From contig CAAGDG010000136.1 of the NCBI GenBank assembly GCA_900768515.1, positions 1 to 27,361 on the forward strand: DNA of 27,361 bases, read 5' to 3'. This document shows, piece after piece, positions 1 through 7,392 of this stretch; the first letter of the stretch is position 1, and each line of letters starts with the position of its first letter. Origin of the DNA: Lentisphaeria bacterium. GTDB lineage: Bacteria > Verrucomicrobiota > Lentisphaeria > Victivallales > Victivallaceae. The notes beneath the pieces were generated by a model. That model had not been told where the DNA came from and did no database searches. It saw only the letters and a list, made by a program, of their open reading frames with translations. The position numbers and the translations under genes are program-made.

Positions 1-618
1 AACACCCCGGCGCGCTACCGCCAGCTCGAAGACGCGATTGCGCGCAACGAGGCCGGCCGGCTGGGCGGCGTGACGGCGGGAATCGAGTTTTGCAGGCAGT
101 ACGAGCGGGAGGGACACGCGCTGCTGGACGCGATGGAGGCGGGCGAAATCCCCCTGCGCGTCACCCACAACGACACCAAGCTCAACAACGTTCTGATCGA
201 CGACCTGACCGGCGCCGGCTGCTGCGTCATCGATCTCGACACGGTGATGCCGGGGCTGCCCCACTACGATTTCGGTGACATGGTGCGCACCGGAACCAGT
301 CCGGCCGCGGAGGACGAAACCGATCTCGACAAGGTCGTCATGCGTTTCCCGATGTATGAGGCGCTGCTGCGCGGTTATCTGCAGGGAGCCGGCAGCTTTC
401 TTTCGCCGGTGGAGAAGTCGTGGCTGCCGTTCTCCGGAAAACTGATCACGCTGGAGATCGGCATCCGTTTCCTGACCGACTATCTGGAAGGCGACGTCTA
501 TTTTAAAGTCCGGCGTCCCGGGCACAATCTGGACCGCTGCCGAACCCAGCTCAAACTGGTCGCTTCGATCGAATCGCAGTTCGACGCGATGCGTCGCCTT
601 GCCGACACGCTCCGGTAA
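1..618 (+). CDS. Sugar 1-kinase-like phosphotransferase (APH fold), 5'-truncated by the window edge
   Basis: The reading frame is open from base 1, so the start lies outside the window; 205 codons remain. Fragment residues 56-63 are HNDTKLNN, the catalytic loop of the aminoglycoside-phosphotransferase/choline-kinase fold, and about 20 residues on comes IDLDTVMPG with the metal-binding Asp. The pair HNDTKLNN + DLDTVMPGLPHYDFGD is, from family knowledge, what N-acetylhexosamine 1-kinases (NahK-like) and relatives carry, rather than the HGDLHxxN/DWE versions of drug kinases. A cytoplasmic kinase making a sugar 1-phosphate from ATP is therefore likely, but the exact sugar cannot be read. It precedes a TRAP transporter on the same strand by about 138 nt, so the two may serve the same sugar-acid or amino-sugar diet. 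An in-frame GTG at 70 is internal and not the real start. Confidence 0.8.
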   Translation, partial: NTPARYRQLEDAIARNEAGRLGGVTAGIEFCRQYEREGHALLDAMEAGEIPLRVTHNDTKLNNVLIDDLTGAGCCVIDLDTVMPGLPHYDFGDMVRTGTSPAAEDETDLDKVVMRFPMYEALLRGYLQGAGSFLSPVEKSWLPFSGKLITLEIGIRFLTDYLEGDVYFKVRRPGHNLDRCRTQLKLVASIESQFDAMRRLADTLR

Positions 619-755
619 AACCGCTGTCCGGACCACCGGGGAGGGGGCGGAGCGGAAAAAACGGGGAAAATCCGCAAGACGCCTTGTTTTTCGAAACGGA
701 GCGGATTATCTTCTTCATAAAAGCGTCGAAGATGAATCTTTTCGGGAGGAGCAAG

Positions 756-1775
756 ATGTCGAAAACGTTTTCGCCCGGACTCTCCAGCGCGGTTTTTGCG
801 GTTCTGGTCGCGATTCTGATCGGAAGTCTGGGATATGCCTGGGTGGTTCGAAGGTCGCTCTCCGGAACCGCCGGCGACCGGCCGCGGGTGCTCAAACTCG
901 GTCACGGTCTTCCAACCGAGCATCCGGTTCACGCTGCGATGCAGTACATGGCCGACCGGGTGCGGGAGCTTTCCGGCGGGAGTTTGGAGATCGGAATTTA
1001 CCCCTCCGGCATGATCGGTTCCGAGGCGGAGTGCCTGAAGCAGGTTCAGAATGGACAGATCGACCTGGCCAAGACCTCCAGCGCGGTTCTGGAATCCAGC
1101 GTGCCGGAGATGGTGGCGCTCGGGATGCCCTACCTTTTCCGGGACGACGACCACTACTGGAAAGTGCTGCTCGGTCCGATCGGCAGGGAACTCGGGGAAC
1201 TGCCGAAGGGAATGCGGGCGCTGACCTATTACGACTCCGGCCGCCGCAGCCTTTACACCGTGAAAAAACCGGTTCACACTCCAGATGATGTGCGCGGTCT
1301 GAAGGTCCGCACCCAGCAGAGCCGCTGCGCCATGGATATGATCCTCGCCCTCGGCGGTGCGCCGACGCCGATCCCGTGGGGGGAGCTCTACACCGCGCTT
1401 TCGCAGGGGACGGTCGACGGGGCTGAAAACAACCTGCCGAGCTTCGATACCGGGCGGCATCTGGAAGTTTGCCGCTACTTCATCATGACCGAGCACTCGC
1501 AGGTGCCGGATATGCTGATGATCAGCCGCGCGACCTGGGAATCGCTTTCGCCGGAGCAGCGGCGGTGGTTGGAGCAGGCCGCGGCGGAGTCCACCGTGAA
1601 ACAGCGCGAACTCTGGAAGGAGGCGGAGACGACGGCCCGCGCCAAATCCCTGGAGCAGGGGGTCAAGTTCATTGAAGTGGACAAGAAGGCGTTTGCGGAG
1701 AAGACTCGTCCGATGTATGAGAAGCAGCCGCCGGAGGTCAAGGCGTTCATCGAAAAAATACGGGAGGTGGAATAA
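756..1775 (+). CDS. dctP: TRAP transporter substrate-binding protein (DctP family)
   Basis: This is the extracytoplasmic binding subunit of a tripartite ATP-independent periplasmic transporter, 339 aa. The ATG at 756 was chosen because GGGAGGA (744-750) lies 5 nt ahead; in-frame ATGs at 684 and 732 have no comparable site. Residues about 10-32 form a hydrophobic segment followed by VVRRS with no obvious signal-peptidase box, so it may stay membrane-anchored. GLKVR (181-185) carries the Arg that usually pairs with the ligand carboxylate in this family, and DGAENN (221-226) followed by EHSQVPDML resembles, as I recall it, the version found in sugar-acid (uronate-type) binders rather than in SiaP. 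The stop overlaps the start of the small subunit by one base (TAATG). The substrate is inferred only as a carboxylated sugar or similar acid. Confidence 0.93.
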   Translation: MSKTFSPGLSSAVFAVLVAILIGSLGYAWVVRRSLSGTAGDRPRVLKLGHGLPTEHPVHAAMQYMADRVRELSGGSLEIGIYPSGMIGSEAECLKQVQNGQIDLAKTSSAVLESSVPEMVALGMPYLFRDDDHYWKVLLGPIGRELGELPKGMRALTYYDSGRRSLYTVKKPVHTPDDVRGLKVRTQQSRCAMDMILALGGAPTPIPWGELYTALSQGTVDGAENNLPSFDTGRHLEVCRYFIMTEHSQVPDMLMISRATWESLSPEQRRWLEQAAAESTVKQRELWKEAETTARAKSLEQGVKFIEVDKKAFAEKTRPMYEKQPPEVKAFIEKIREVE

Positions 1776-2287
1776 TGCTTCGGCGCATTCGGTCCGGATC
1801 ATTGCGGATCCTCAATTTCGTTCTGGTTGCCGCGGTCGCGGTGCTGGTGGTCGACGTGCTGCTCGGGGTCGTCTCGCGTTATCTCTGGGGAAAACAGGTT
1901 CAGTGGTCCGAGGAGCTGGCGACCGTCCTGCTGGTCTGGGTTAGTTTTCTCGGCATCGCCGCGGCGTTTGAGGCGCGCGCCCATCTCGGGCTGGACTTTC
2001 TCGCCGGGAAATTTGCGCCGGGAGCCAAGCGCCGGGCCGCGTTGTTCGGGCACGTCATGTCGATTGCGTTCACCATTGCCGGGTTTCTGATCGGCGGCGG
2101 AGAGCTGGTGCGCCGGGCGATGGTCAATCTGAACATTCTGCCGGCGCTGCAGGTGTCGGACGTGGTGCTCTATCTGCCGCTGCCGGTCAGCGGGGTTTTC
2201 ATTCTGATCTATGAAATTTCCAATTTCGCGGAGGACTGGCGACGGCCGGCCGCCGCCTGGCAGGAAGAAACGGAGGGGTCCCGATGA
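1775..2287 (+). CDS. dctQ: TRAP transporter small permease subunit (DctQ family)
   Basis: A 170-aa integral membrane protein with four hydrophobic segments (about residues 10-33, 44-62, 88-108 and 124-146). The conserved family features SRYLWG...QWSEELATVLLVW and a loop beginning EARAHLGLDF are present; this sequence pattern is typical of DctQ proteins, which join the binding protein to the large sodium-coupled subunit. It starts on the A of the binding-protein stop codon (TAATG) and ends in an ATGA overlap with the large subunit, so the three genes are translationally coupled. Length is normal for the family. Confidence 0.92.
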   Translation: MLRRIRSGSLRILNFVLVAAVAVLVVDVLLGVVSRYLWGKQVQWSEELATVLLVWVSFLGIAAAFEARAHLGLDFLAGKFAPGAKRRAALFGHVMSIAFTIAGFLIGGGELVRRAMVNLNILPALQVSDVVLYLPLPVSGVFILIYEISNFAEDWRRPAAAWQEETEGSR

Positions 2288-3585
2288 CGGGGGTGGCACT
2301 GGTGCTGGTTCTGGCGTTTGCGGCGCTGCTGCTTTTGAATGTTCCGGTGGCGGTGGCGATCGGGGTGGCGACGCTGGCCGCCGTGTTCGCCAACGGCGGG
2401 ATGGTCTCTCCGGAGCTGATCGTCGCGGACCGGATGATCAACGGGGTCGGTTCGTTTTCACTGCTGGCGATTCCGTTTTTCGTGCTCTCCGGCATTCTGA
2501 TGGGACGGGGCGGCATGGCCCGGCGGCTGATCGATTTCGCCTCGGCGCTGGTGGGGCGTTTCCCGGGCGGGCTGGCTTATGTCAACACCTTGACCTGCAT
2601 GTTGTTCGGTTCCATTTCCGGTTCCGCCACCGCCGCGGTTTCGAGTGTCGGCGGGTTCATGATTCCCGAGATGAACCGCATGGGGTACAACCGGGAATTC
2701 AGCGTGGCGGTGACTACGACCGCGGCGACCACCGGACTGGTGATTCCGCCTTCCAACATCATGATCGTCTATGCGGTCGCCTGCGGCACGGTTTCGATTG
2801 CGGCGATCTTCATTGCCGGCGTGATTCCCGGAATTCTGCTCGGGCTCTGCATCATGGCGGTCTGCGTGGTCTATGCGCTGCGGAACGGATACCGGGGAGG
2901 GGAGCCGGTTCCGCTGCGCCAGGTGGCGTTCGCATTCCGGCGGGCGTTTCTGAGCTTGTTCCTGATGGTGGTGATCATCGGCGGAATTCTCGGCGGGGTT
3001 TTCACCGCGACCGAGGCGGCCGCGGTCGCGGTCGCCTATTCATTGGTGCTTTCGATGCTGGTCTACCGTGAGGTGAAGCTGCGCGACCTGCCGGAGATTC
3101 TGCGGCAGACCGGAATCACCACGGCGGTGGTGATGTTTCTGATCGGCGTCAGTTCCGCGATGAGCTGGATCATGACCATCGCCAACATCCCTCAGACGAT
3201 CAGCGCGGGACTGGCGGCCTTCTCGCAGAATCCGGTGGTTCTGCTGCTGGTCATCAACCTGCTGCTGCTGGTCGTCGGCACGTTCATGGACATGACGCCG
3301 GCGGTGCTGATTTTCACCCCGATCTTCCTGCCGGTGGTGCGGGAGCTCGGCATGAGCGACATTCAGTTCGGGATCATGATCATCGTGAACCTCTGCATCG
3401 GATTGTGCACGCCGCCGGTCGGCTCCTGCCTTTTCATCGGCTGCGGCATCGGCAAGACCACGATTGCGAAAGTGACCGGGCCGATGCTCCCCTTTTTCGC
3501 CGCAATGATCCTCGCACTGCTGCTGATCACTTTCATCCCCTGGCTGTCGATGTGGCTGCCGGGGGTGGCGGGTCTGCTCAAATGA
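2284..3585 (+). CDS. dctM: TRAP transporter large permease subunit (DctM family)
   Basis: A 433-aa polytopic membrane protein, the channel-forming, ion-coupled subunit of the TRAP system. Visible family hallmarks are the long run of hydrophobic helices, the segments LFGSISGSATAAVSSVGGFMIPEM and TTGLVIPPSNIMIVYA in the first half, and TFMDMTPAVLIFTPIFLP plus LCIGLCTPPVGSCLFIGC in the second, which correspond to the two re-entrant inverted repeats. Length is standard. It begins in an ATGA overlap with the small subunit and ends 18 nt before the convergent pgsA stop; I see no clear terminator in that tiny gap. Confidence 0.95.
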   Translation: MTGVALVLVLAFAALLLLNVPVAVAIGVATLAAVFANGGMVSPELIVADRMINGVGSFSLLAIPFFVLSGILMGRGGMARRLIDFASALVGRFPGGLAYVNTLTCMLFGSISGSATAAVSSVGGFMIPEMNRMGYNREFSVAVTTTAATTGLVIPPSNIMIVYAVACGTVSIAAIFIAGVIPGILLGLCIMAVCVVYALRNGYRGGEPVPLRQVAFAFRRAFLSLFLMVVIIGGILGGVFTATEAAAVAVAYSLVLSMLVYREVKLRDLPEILRQTGITTAVVMFLIGVSSAMSWIMTIANIPQTISAGLAAFSQNPVVLLLVINLLLLVVGTFMDMTPAVLIFTPIFLPVVRELGMSDIQFGIMIIVNLCIGLCTPPVGSCLFIGCGIGKTTIAKVTGPMLPFFAAMILALLLITFIPWLSMWLPGVAGLLK

Positions 3586-3603
3586 ACTTTCGGAAACGGC
3601 CGG

Positions 3604-4197
3604 TCACGGGTGGAGGAAAAGCTTGCGGTAACGGATGAAGTAGCCGAGTCCCGAGAGCAGCGTCACCAGCACGATGCCGCAGAGGTAGGCGATCCAGACG
3701 TACCAGAGGCGGATTTCGAACCACTTCTCCGTCCGGAGCGGAAACTCCCAGACCCAGGAGGCGCCGGCGATTCCCAGCATCAGCATCTGCAGTGCGGTTT
3801 TGAGTTTTCCCCAGCGGTCGGCGGCGATCACCACCTGCTTTCTTGCGGCCAGCGTGCGCAGTCCGGTGACCATGAACTCCCGGCAGAGCACCGCCACCGC
3901 GATCCACGCCGGCATCAGCCGGTATTCGACCGCCATCAGCATGGTTGCCGTCACGAAGATTTTATCCGCCAGCGGGTCCATGAGGGCGCCGAAGTCGGTG
4001 ACCTGATTCCACCGCCGGGCGAGGTGTCCGTCGAGCAGGTCGGTCGCGCCGGCCAGAATCGCCAGCAGATAGGCGCCCAGGCGGATCGAAAAGACGCAAC
4101 CGGGGGCAATATACGATTTGTTCGCCAGGGTTGCCAGGACCACGAAGATCATCACCATGACGATACGGCTTACGGTCAATGTGTTGGGAAGATTCAT
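3604..4197 (-). CDS. pgsA: CDP-diacylglycerol-glycerol-3-phosphate 3-phosphatidyltransferase
   Basis: A 197-aa membrane enzyme making phosphatidylglycerol phosphate from CDP-diacylglycerol and sn-glycerol 3-phosphate. The complete CDP-alcohol phosphotransferase signature D-G-x2-A-R-x8-G-x3-D-x3-D is present at residues 56-78 (DGHLAR...GALMDPLAD), with hydrophobic helices on both sides and the N-terminal LPNTLTVSRI typical of PgsA. The start at 4197 is preferred over an in-frame ATG at 4230 because it has GGAGCAGAG just ahead and avoids running into rimO. It is the last gene of the - strand set pilin-IMPase-rimO-pgsA, 16 nt after rimO, and ends tail-to-tail with the TRAP operon. Confidence 0.93.
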   Translation of the reverse strand: MNLPNTLTVSRIVMVMIFVVLATLANKSYIAPGCVFSIRLGAYLLAILAGATDLLDGHLARRWNQVTDFGALMDPLADKIFVTATMLMAVEYRLMPAWIAVAVLCREFMVTGLRTLAARKQVVIAADRWGKLKTALQMLMLGIAGASWVWEFPLRTEKWFEIRLWYVWIAYLCGIVLVTLLSGLGYFIRYRKLFLHP

Positions 4198-4213
4198 TCT
4201 CTGCTCCGTCCAA

Positions 4214-5569
4214 TTAGCGGGTGATTTCACCGATCATTTCATAACTGTCCGCCGCGGTGATCCGCACCCGCGCAAAGCTGCCGGCTTTGAGCCGGCGGGG
4301 GGCGATCGCCACGATCCGGTTGTCGATTTCGGGGGCGTCCATCGAGGCGCGTCCGACAGCGGTCCGGCCGTCGATTTCATCGACCAGCATCCGGACTTCG
4401 CGTCCGATCCAGCGGCGGTTGGCCTGCCGCATGACGGTGCGCTGCAGCCGCATGAGCTTCCTGGCCCGGGCGTTGGCCACCTCCACGGGAATCTGATCCG
4501 GCAGCGCGGCCGCCGGGGTATTCGGTTCCGGAGAGTAGGGGAAGACCCCGCACCGTTCAAAGCGGAACTCTTTGACGAACGCCTCCAGTTCGGCGAACTC
4601 CTCCTCGCTTTCCCCCGGAAATCCGGTGATGAAGGTCGTGCGCAGCGTCAGGTCCGGAATCCGTTCGCGCAGCTGCCGGAGAAGCGTGACGATTCCGTCG
4701 CGGTTCACATGGCGGTTCATTGCGCGCAGAATCCGGTCGGAGATGTGCTGCAGCGGAATGTCAAGGTAGGGCGCCACCCTGGTGTCCCGGCGGGCCAGAA
4801 AGTCGATCAGTTCCGGCGTGTAATGGGCCGGATGGGTGTAGAGCAGACGGATTACGAAGTCACCGTCGAGGTTGTCGAGTTTCTCCAGCAGTCCGGCCAG
4901 CGTCTCGTGGTCGGCGGGCCGGTCGTGGCCGTAGGCGGTCACATCCTGCGCGATGACCAGAAGCTCCCGGACTCCGCCGTCGAGCAGATTGCGCGCCTCG
5001 CGCAGCACCGATTCGATCGGGCGCGTCCGGAGGTTGCCGCGGATGCCGGGAATGCTGCAGTAGGTGCAGCAATTGTTGCAGCCGTCCGCGATTTTCAGGT
5101 GGGCCAGATGGGGCAGCGTCAACTGAAGACGCGGAGTGTTTTCATCGTAAAGATAGGTCGGTTTCTCCCTGCCTCCGGGAACGGGACGGGCGCCGTCGAG
5201 CAAATCGGCGATGGCCGCAATCTGATTGACGCCGGTCCAGAGGTCGACTTCGGGGAAACTCCGGGCGATTTCTCCGGAACGGTCCCATTCAGTCAGGCAT
5301 CCGGCGGCCACCAGCCGGCGGCCGGGGGCCTTTCGTTTCCATTCGATTCCCTCCCGGATGGCGGCGAGCGCCTCCTCCCTGGCGGCCGGAATGAAGGCGC
5401 AGGTGTTGATGATGTAGAGATTGGCCTCTTCCGGGGTGAAGACGAGCGTCCGGCCGGAGGTGAGCAGCGTTCCTGCGATCACCTCGGTGTCGACCAGATT
5501 TTTGGAACAGCCCAAACTGACCAAAAAGACGGTGTCTCCGGCCGGGCCGGGATTTTTGCGGTTACTCAT
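4214..5569 (-). CDS. rimO: Ribosomal protein S12 methylthiotransferase RimO
   Basis: A 451-aa radical-SAM enzyme that adds a methylthio group to an Asp of ribosomal protein S12. The N-terminal domain has FLVSLGCSKNLVDTEV and the three cluster cysteines C21, C57 and C91. The radical-SAM motif C-x3-C-x2-C is at C164, C168 and C171 (GCNNCCTYCSIPGIRG). The C-terminal about 65 residues are the TRAM domain. VSLGCSKNLVD separates RimO from its relative MiaB. Length is as usual. The start overlaps the end of the upstream phosphatase gene by 8 nt, so the two are probably coupled. Confidence 0.95.
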   Translation of the reverse strand: MSNRKNPGPAGDTVFLVSLGCSKNLVDTEVIAGTLLTSGRTLVFTPEEANLYIINTCAFIPAAREEALAAIREGIEWKRKAPGRRLVAAGCLTEWDRSGEIARSFPEVDLWTGVNQIAAIADLLDGARPVPGGREKPTYLYDENTPRLQLTLPHLAHLKIADGCNNCCTYCSIPGIRGNLRTRPIESVLREARNLLDGGVRELLVIAQDVTAYGHDRPADHETLAGLLEKLDNLDGDFVIRLLYTHPAHYTPELIDFLARRDTRVAPYLDIPLQHISDRILRAMNRHVNRDGIVTLLRQLRERIPDLTLRTTFITGFPGESEEEFAELEAFVKEFRFERCGVFPYSPEPNTPAAALPDQIPVEVANARARKLMRLQRTVMRQANRRWIGREVRMLVDEIDGRTAVGRASMDAPEIDNRIVAIAPRRLKAGSFARVRITAADSYEMIGEITR

Positions 5570-6410
5570 TGGGATCGGCTTTCACTTGGTTCCAGATCAT
5601 TTGCGCCGTCTCCGGATCGGGGGCGGCGACGGTATGTTCGCGCAGACGCCAGCGGTCCGGACCGGAGAGCAGAAAGTCTCCGCCGTGCGCGACGTCGCGG
5701 TCAAGTTCTTTTCCATCGGCGAAGCGGATTGTGAATCCCGCCGCCGCCAGCAGCGGAACGGCTCCGGCCAGATCCCAGATCCTGCTGTTCATCAGGTAGG
5801 CGAGCATCTGTCCCCGGAGCAGCGCACGGCAGCTGCCGACCGCGCTCGACCAGGCGAACAGAGGATTCGGAAACTCGAATTGCCACCGTTTCGCCGCCGT
5901 CTGTCCGACTCCCACGGGAAGCAGCCGGGACGGATTGCCGCGGCGCGTTTCGAAGGGGCGCACATCCGGCGCCGGGGTTGCGGCCCCGGTCACATGCCAG
6001 AGCGTGCCGCGGCAGCTCAGAAACGCTTCATCGAGCGGGGGCAGGTAGATGGCCCCCTCCGCCATGACGCCGCGGCGGAGCAGTCCGAGCGAAATGCCCC
6101 AGAGCGGAACATCCGCGATATAGGGGGCGGTTCCGTCGATCGGATCGATCACGTAACACCGATCCGCGGCGAGCGCGGCGGCGCAGTCGGTGTCGGTCCG
6201 GCCGGGATCCGTTTCTTCGCCGATCAGGAAGATGCCGCGCTCGGGGTGGTCGAACCGTTCCGCGAAATTCCGTTCGATTGCGCGGTCCGCCGCCGTGACT
6301 GCGGATCCGTCGGATTTGCAGTCGGCGGCGGGATATTCCCCGAGGGTCAGCGCACACCGGCCGGCCTCCGCAAGGAGGGTGAGGATTTCATCGATTTTCC
6401 AGCCGGACAT
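5562..6410 (-). CDS. Inositol monophosphatase family protein
   Basis: A 282-aa cytoplasmic Mg2+-dependent phosphatase of the IMPase/FBPase fold. The family's metal-site motifs are present: GEE (residues 64-66) and DPIDGT (89-94), the latter the WxxDPxDGT box. The C-terminal second motif is less obvious to me (WDLAGAVPLLAAAGF fits the usual W-D-x-A-G-x-x-L...G). It could act on inositol phosphates, 3'(2'),5'-bisphosphate nucleotides or a sugar phosphate; the sequence does not decide. The start at 6410 was chosen because the domain begins there and because the longer frame (to 6512) would run into the pilin gene. It is 29 nt downstream of the pilin stop and overlaps rimO by 8 nt. Confidence 0.87.
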   Translation of the reverse strand: MSGWKIDEILTLLAEAGRCALTLGEYPAADCKSDGSAVTAADRAIERNFAERFDHPERGIFLIGEETDPGRTDTDCAAALAADRCYVIDPIDGTAPYIADVPLWGISLGLLRRGVMAEGAIYLPPLDEAFLSCRGTLWHVTGAATPAPDVRPFETRRGNPSRLLPVGVGQTAAKRWQFEFPNPLFAWSSAVGSCRALLRGQMLAYLMNSRIWDLAGAVPLLAAAGFTIRFADGKELDRDVAHGGDFLLSGPDRWRLREHTVAAPDPETAQMIWNQVKADPNE

Positions 6411-6439
6411 TGTCGTTGCGGATCCTTTCAGGGGGGAGA

Positions 6440-7138
6440 TCAGTTCCCGATCATGTAGTCGTTGTCTTTGCGGACGTTGTTTTTGTCGGTGCTCCAGGTG
6501 TTGCCGAGCCACCCGGAGAAACGGTCGGTGTAGTAGGTGACGCTGTCGAAATCGTACTTCTTGAGCTTGGCGGCATGGCAGTCCGCGAAGACGACGGCGA
6601 ACCCGCCGTGCCGGTCGGTGTCGGTCGGCGCGGCGTTCTGCGTGTAGTTGTCCTGATCGGAGTCGGTCTCTTCAAACATGTCGGTGCGGCTCTCCTCGAC
6701 CAGAATGATGTTGCTTGCGCCGGTTCGCGCGCGATCGAAGTCCCCCTGGCGCCAGACGTAGGTGGAGGCGCCCGCCTTCTTGTGGCGCATCCAGGGTTCG
6801 TGGCTGTTGAAGGAGTAGGAGAACTCCCGCCGGCTCTCGACCGAACAGCGGAAGATCGCTTTTTCCGCCCCCTGTGTCACCCGGAGCTGATTGGTCCATC
6901 CTTTGACGCCCTCTTCCCACTTGGGGGCGTTTTCCGGAACCGGGAAAGTGCCGTTGTAGCCATCCGCGTACATGGCAAGATAAGTTCCTATCTGTTTCAT
7001 ATTTCCGACGCATTTGATTCCCTGGGCGCTGGCGCGGGCGTTGTTCAGCGCGGGCAGCAGCATCCCTGCGAGAATGGCGATGATTGCAATCACGACCAGC
7101 AGTTCGATCAACGTAAATGCGGACCTTCCTTTTTTCAT
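6440..7138 (-). CDS. Pseudopilin-like protein with prepilin N-terminal cleavage/methylation motif
   Basis: A 232-aa secreted or fibre-type protein. Residues 8-31 (FTLIELLVVIAIIAILAGMLLPAL) are a textbook type IV pilin/type II secretion pseudopilin N-terminus: F at +1, E at +5, then one hydrophobic helix. The segment CVGNMKQIGTYLAMYADGYNG follows, and near the end is RHGGFAVVFADCHAA (H177, D186, H188), a variant of the H-x9-DG motif of processing-associated pilins, known to be numerous in Lentisphaerota and Planctomycetota. The residue before the cleavage point is Ala7, not the usual Gly. The globular part is rich in Asp, Asn and Trp. It is first in a - strand set with a phosphatase, rimO and pgsA, diverging from the esterase gene. 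Its target (fibre, secretion or surface glycan binding) is unknown. Confidence 0.88.
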   Translation of the reverse strand: MKKGRSAFTLIELLVVIAIIAILAGMLLPALNNARASAQGIKCVGNMKQIGTYLAMYADGYNGTFPVPENAPKWEEGVKGWTNQLRVTQGAEKAIFRCSVESRREFSYSFNSHEPWMRHKKAGASTYVWRQGDFDRARTGASNIILVEESRTDMFEETDSDQDNYTQNAAPTDTDRHGGFAVVFADCHAAKLKKYDFDSVTYYTDRFSGWLGNTWSTDKNNVRKDNDYMIGN

Positions 7139-7178
7139 TTTCAGAGTCCCCTTCTCCGATTGAAATCTCCCGGCTTCC

Positions 7179-7246
7179 CGCGAAGAGTTCCCGCCCCCGG
7201 GGCCTCTTCGCGCCTTCGCTCCGAACGGCCTTGCCGGGGCCGCTCG
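7179..7246 (-). other. Two stem-loops in the pilin gene's 5' leader
   Basis: Within the AT-rich divergent region is a GC-rich block that can fold into two hairpins: CGCGAAGAG (7179-7187) with CTCTTCGCG (7204-7212), a perfect 9-bp stem with a 16-nt loop, and CGGCC (7226-7230) with GGCCG (7238-7242), extended by CGA/TCG across a 1x1 mismatch. Both lie between the predicted pilin start of transcription (near 7275) and the pilin ATG, so the mRNA would have a structured leader of about 135 nt. No U-run follows, so they are not ordinary terminators. Confidence 0.55.
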
Positions 7247-7281
7247 AATGACGAAATCATTTGGTTGATTTGCACCTCATT

Positions 7282-7310
7282 ACTATATGTGGTTTTGCCT
7301 GATTTTACAA
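7282..7310 (-). promoter_or_regulatory. Predicted promoter of the pilin-like gene
   Basis: On the - strand, TTGTAA (7305-7310) and TATAGT (7282-7287) are separated by exactly 17 bp, a good sigma-70-type pair in an AT-rich island. Transcription would start near 7275, giving a leader of about 135 nt. A ribosome-binding site GAAGGGG lies about 10 nt ahead of the pilin ATG. Confidence 0.5.
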
Positions 7311-7315
7311 ATGAT

Positions 7316-7345
7316 TTGCTTGCTTTTTTTCAGGGATATTATATT
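7316..7345 (+). promoter_or_regulatory. Predicted promoter of the sialate O-acetylesterase-type gene
   Basis: TTGCTT (7316-7321) and TATATT (7340-7345) are 18 bp apart; TATTAT at 7337 is an alternative -10 at 15 bp. Transcription would begin around 7352, about 40 nt before the ATG, which has AGGAGG at 7377-7382. The pair is only 5 bp from the divergent pilin -35 at 7305-7310, so the two promoters probably influence each other. Confidence 0.45.
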
Positions 7346-7392
7346 TTGTTAAAAACGATTTGATTTGAGGTCAATCAGGAGGATTCAGAATC

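Noticed and set aside
684..755. Earlier ATGs for the TRAP binding protein
   Set aside because: The extra N-terminal residues (MFFETERIIFFIKASK...) have no ribosome-binding site and put polar residues before the membrane segment; the site at 756 is far better.
619..755. A promoter for the TRAP genes (TTGTTT with TATCTT, 17 bp)
   Set aside because: Both boxes match consensus poorly; not strong enough to list.
4118..5734. A 538-codon open frame on + across rimO
   Set aside because: RimO on - has every cysteine and the TRAM domain; the + frame has no recognisable motif and crosses three real genes.
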